Shown piece after piece: positions 60,823 through 64,000 of a stretch of DNA of 64,000 bases. The notes under the pieces are model-generated. The model searched no databases and was not told the origin of the DNA. It saw nothing but the letters and a program-made list of their open reading frames with translations. The position numbers and the translations under genes were made by a program. How positions within the stretch are numbered: the stretch's first letter is position 1; the number at the start of each line of letters is the position of its first letter. Origin of the DNA: Nageia nagi. Its lineage: Eukaryota > Pinophyta. The stretch is taken from the NCBI GenBank assembly GCA_050084985.1, contig JBITNC010000001.1, positions 45,756,001-45,820,000 on the forward strand. Direction: 5' to 3'.

Positions 60823-61096
60823 TTTTAATGATTTAAAATTTAAATAGGGATATGATGATAAATATATTTAATATATTATAAAAAATTTCAATTATTTAAT
60901 TTTTATTCATTACATAATAAGAAAATAAAAGTAAAAGTAATATTTGAAAAAAAAATTGATTTTAATGATTTAAAAATTAAATTGAAAATGATGATAAATA
61001 TATTTATTATATTATAAAAATTTTCAATTATTTAATTTTTATTCATTATATAACAATAAAATATAAGTAAAAGTAATATTTGAAAAATCATACATC
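60823..61096. repeat. 137-bp AT-rich tandem duplication
   Basis: TTTTAATGATTTAAAA starts copies at 60823 and 60960. Both go through ATGATGATAAATATATTTA, TTATTTAATTTTTATTCATTA and AGTAAAAGTAATATTTGAAAA. A shorter third echo (AATAGTAATATTTGAAA) is near 61330. Confidence 0.8.
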
Positions 61097-61560
61097 TATG
61101 TTAATGAAAAATTATTTTTTTTCATATTTTGTACTTATAACAATGGCGTAGAGAAAGGTATAATTGTTGAAAAGATCAATGTTAAAAAATCTTGTTTATA
61201 ATTAAAATACATAATGTATTAAACATATACTATAATGCATTCAATTTTATATGGACTTAAAATTTAAATTATCCATTTGATTAAATTTTGCAATCATCTA
61301 TATTTTAATCATATAGTATTGATTTAAAAATAATAGTAATATTTGAAAGTGCATATCCATATCATTAATAAAAATATATAAAAGAAAGATGGTTATCCAA
61401 AAAAATGGATCAATAAAGAGAACTAACAAAACTTGCATAACTTTGTTGTGGGCAAAGAGAAACTTTATCGTATCCATAAAAATGATTGTCACAGTTACAA
61501 ACCTCTATCACATGTAGGAAGAAAAAAACCTATCAGAGTTCAAGAAAATACCTATCGTGA

Positions 61561-61902
61561 CATGAGAAACTACATGCTAACATCATTGTCTTCGCAACAT
61601 AGACTACAATATTGAAGAATGTTACTAGAGCATGACAAACTACATGTTGATGCAATCATCTTCATAGCACATTGTTTACTATTGAAGACCCTTGCCAGAC
61701 CATGACAAATTATATGCTGACATCATCTTCTTCATGATGCAACATTTAGTATTAAAGATCTTACTAGAGCATGATAAACTACATGCTTATGTCATCATCT
61801 TCGTAGCATGATGTTCAATATTGAAGACCTATGCCAGAGTGCAGAAAACCACATGCTAACATTATTATCTTTATGGTGCAACATTCTATTGGGATCTAAC
61901 AA
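61561..61902. repeat. Five-copy tandem array, 70-bp unit
   Basis: Unit starts are 61561, 61631, 61701, 61770 and 61840. Each begins CATGA.AAACTACATGCT (the last one TGCAGAAAACC), continues with .CATCATCTTC.T and ends TATTGAAGA....GCCAGAG-like. The period is 69-70 bp with moderate divergence. It lies just left of the second Tat-like LTR. Confidence 0.85.
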
Positions 61903-61907
61903 GATTA

Positions 61908-62984
61908 TGTTCAAATGATAATGCAATAAAAAATAAATAACAAGCTAATGGCACCACACAACAAAGAGATTTACCTTGGTTCACCTAATTTGGGCTACAT
62001 CCAACAAGAACAAGGAGCATCAACTCTTTCATATTGTATTATCACTTCTTTATACAATCAAGTAAATTTGCCTCCAAATCATACAATATAAAATCACATG
62101 TGCAATCATAACACATCCAATGATCTCTGTATAATAAGCATCATACAATCTACATATCACAAATCTATGATATAGCCCTCATACTATATCACATGAGATC
62201 TTTATAGTCCATACATTTGTAGTCTCTAAATTGTGTAAAATACAATATACATAACAAATAAATTGATCTACAATATAAGAAGAGTTAGATATGTACACTA
62301 TATCATATACAACAAATATAGATGAAAAGCATGCACTTGATATGAAGTGTATGTACAATCCTCAAAAGTAGATAGTAATTAATCTTTAGAGGATTGGCAT
62401 CGGATTGAAGGCAAGCTTTTGATGGATCTTCACATGTATGAATCAATAACCTTTTCCATCAAAATATGAAACCCTCAATCTAGAAGACACACACCATTGA
62501 TAGCCTAAGAGAAGCACATCGCTAATGGCTTAAGAGAAGCATGTCGTTAACTGCATAGGATATGTCAAATTATGCCCTATGCAAAAGATAAAAATTCTCA
62601 GATCTAAAAGTATAACAATTTCTCATGATAAGTGGCATCTAAAGACACCATAGCTTGATTAAGATTACGATTGACAACCACCTATCAAAGTTCTTATCAT
62701 ATCAAAGAGTTCTAATCTGTAGAGGTCAATCTATTCCACTTGCATATATAGCCTACAAGGACATAAAAAGGAGTGAAGGCCAATCTCTAGCAATAATATA
62801 AACTTTATTATATTTAAGATACTTTAAAATATAAACCATGATAAATGATATAGCATTTAATATAACACATGACATTGCATTGTAATATCAACTTTACCTT
62901 GATATATGTAATATTGCATAAGTCATTTAAGAAGTCTAAATATGATTTATTAAATAAATAATAAATTATTTTTAGGTGACTACA
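61908..62984 (-). repeat. Second Tat-like LTR
   Basis: The right edge GGTGACTACA (62984), on the minus strand TGTAGTCACC, follows a purine tract exactly as at 48791. A minus-strand TATA box (plus-strand GCATATATAGC at 62742-62752) lies about 235 bp inside, the same spacing as in the other LTR. The left edge (a TG at 61908) is a guess. No partner LTR is in the window. Confidence 0.45.
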
Positions 62985-63000
62985 TTATGCCCCTCTTTGG
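62985..63000 (-). other. Polypurine tract of the second Tat-like element
   Basis: The minus strand reads CCAAAGAGGGGCATAA before TGTAGTCACC. It is closely similar to the tract at 48792-48806. Confidence 0.5.
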
Positions 63001-64000
63001 ATATGAAATGAAAAGCATTGAAATTGGATAATCCAAATAAGTCTAAAGAAGAGAAGAAAATTTTCAATAGTAAAGCGAACTTCCTTTTTTCAATCGATAT
63101 GTTGAGTATGATATGTCATCTACCCTCTTTTGGTCTTGCATTACCCCTTGCTCATGCTATTTCAAGAAATCAAGCCAAAAATTGGAGTCCTTATATGAGG
63201 AGAGCATCTCTATGCGAATCCTACTCTCTCAGATAATACCTTTTAAGAACAAACCAAAATAATTCCCACATAGATCACATCCTATTAAAGAATAATCAAT
63301 TGGAATAGTAAGGATTAAATAAATATGATATTCATTGTATCACTATGATCGATGTGACTCATAGTTCTATTTAACCATGACATATAGACTACAATGATTA
63401 CAACTCATAGTCTATGAAGACCAAGCTAATGAGGTCCTTTTTAATGCTCCAAGCTTGGAACAACCATGATTATCAAGCCCATGAGAACCTTTTTAATGAC
63501 TCAATCTTGGAATAACTTGTAATTGATCAAAGAGTTTTCTCATGGAATGACCATGGCCTTGAAAATATTTGTTAGCACAACATTGAACAATATCATTTGA
63601 TTCCTATGAAAATACCAAATAGTCAAATATTCATTGGTCTTACATATCAACATTGTATGTTTGATCATATTGAATTGCTTGATTTTATTGATTTTCAAAG
63701 AAAACCCACGCTATTGACATCGTGAATTTTGTAGAATTTAAAAATAATATTTTTTCCAATTTTATTCATTATTTTCATATCAATGCATATTTGTGAAGCA
63801 ATGGCATTTTTAAATAGATATTCAAAGATTTTGTAACATGTCCCATTTACAATGAATTAATAATGAACACATGTTGTTAGTAGCATGGAAATAGTCAAAT
63901 CAAATTTGCAAATTTTAATTATATTCAATTGAAAGCACATAATAATATTTTGCATCACAAATATCATGAAATCATATCTCTATATAACATACAATTTTTC
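63001..64000. other. Probable internal region of the second element, no ORF
   Basis: If the LTR at 61908-62984 is a 3' LTR, this is the element's internal end. Fragments AATGA.GACCTTTTTAATG.CTC.A.CTTGGAA recur at about 63432 and 63485, but no coding domain is seen. Confidence 0.35.

Noticed and set aside
61561-61902. CRISPR-like regular repeat
   Set aside because: Units are direct tandem copies without distinct spacers, in a plant genome; it is a minisatellite.

Overview
The window looks like nuclear DNA of a seed plant with a large, repeat-rich genome. Spliced genes with GT-AG introns, a plastid-targeted light-stress protein, LTR retrotransposons of three lineages and LINEs all point that way. 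Two intact genes in 64 kb, AT-rich spacers and heavily decayed, nested retroelements suggest a gymnosperm, probably a conifer; that is inference, not proof.

Layout. 1-17.4 kb holds relics: a copia remnant (about 1.5-3.85 kb, minus), a degenerate tandem repeat (about 4.0-4.56 kb), LINE reverse-transcriptase and ORF1 remnants (5.85-10.7 kb, minus) and a LINE endonuclease/ORF1 remnant (14.3-16.0 kb, minus). 17.4-19.6 kb is two decayed tandem arrays (about 107-bp and 365-bp units). They lead into a TATA box and a large, unrecognised, stop-riddled coding sequence (20.7-23.75 kb, plus), followed by an LTR-like block ending in a primer-binding-like motif near 24.63 kb.

25.3-28.2 kb is an intact four-exon gene for a 358-residue 2-oxoglutarate/Fe(II) dioxygenase of the plant DOXC class. 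29-34.6 kb holds two LINE relics of different type (minus), one with an LTR-like insertion. 34.8-47.6 kb is a nest: a plus-strand LINE relic broken by a Ty3/gypsy chromovirus (35486-47404), whose 5' LTR was in turn hit by a complete copia element (35854-42064) with matching LTRs, PBS, PPT and a 5-bp target duplication.

47.6-58.5 kb is a damaged Tat-like gypsy element on the minus strand: 3' LTR, leader-type repeats, an antisense plant-mobile-domain ORF, integrase and two RNase H segments. Its reverse transcriptase appears deleted. 59.4-60.45 kb is an intact three-exon gene for an early light-induced protein (ELIP, 185 residues). 60.6-64 kb is AT-rich DNA, a five-copy 70-bp array and a second Tat-like LTR (right edge 62984).

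The two host genes are not obviously linked in function. ELIP protects thylakoids under light stress; the dioxygenase is a specialised-metabolism or hormone-type enzyme whose substrate cannot be read from sequence. Everything else is explained by retroelement insertion, decay and local tandem duplication.
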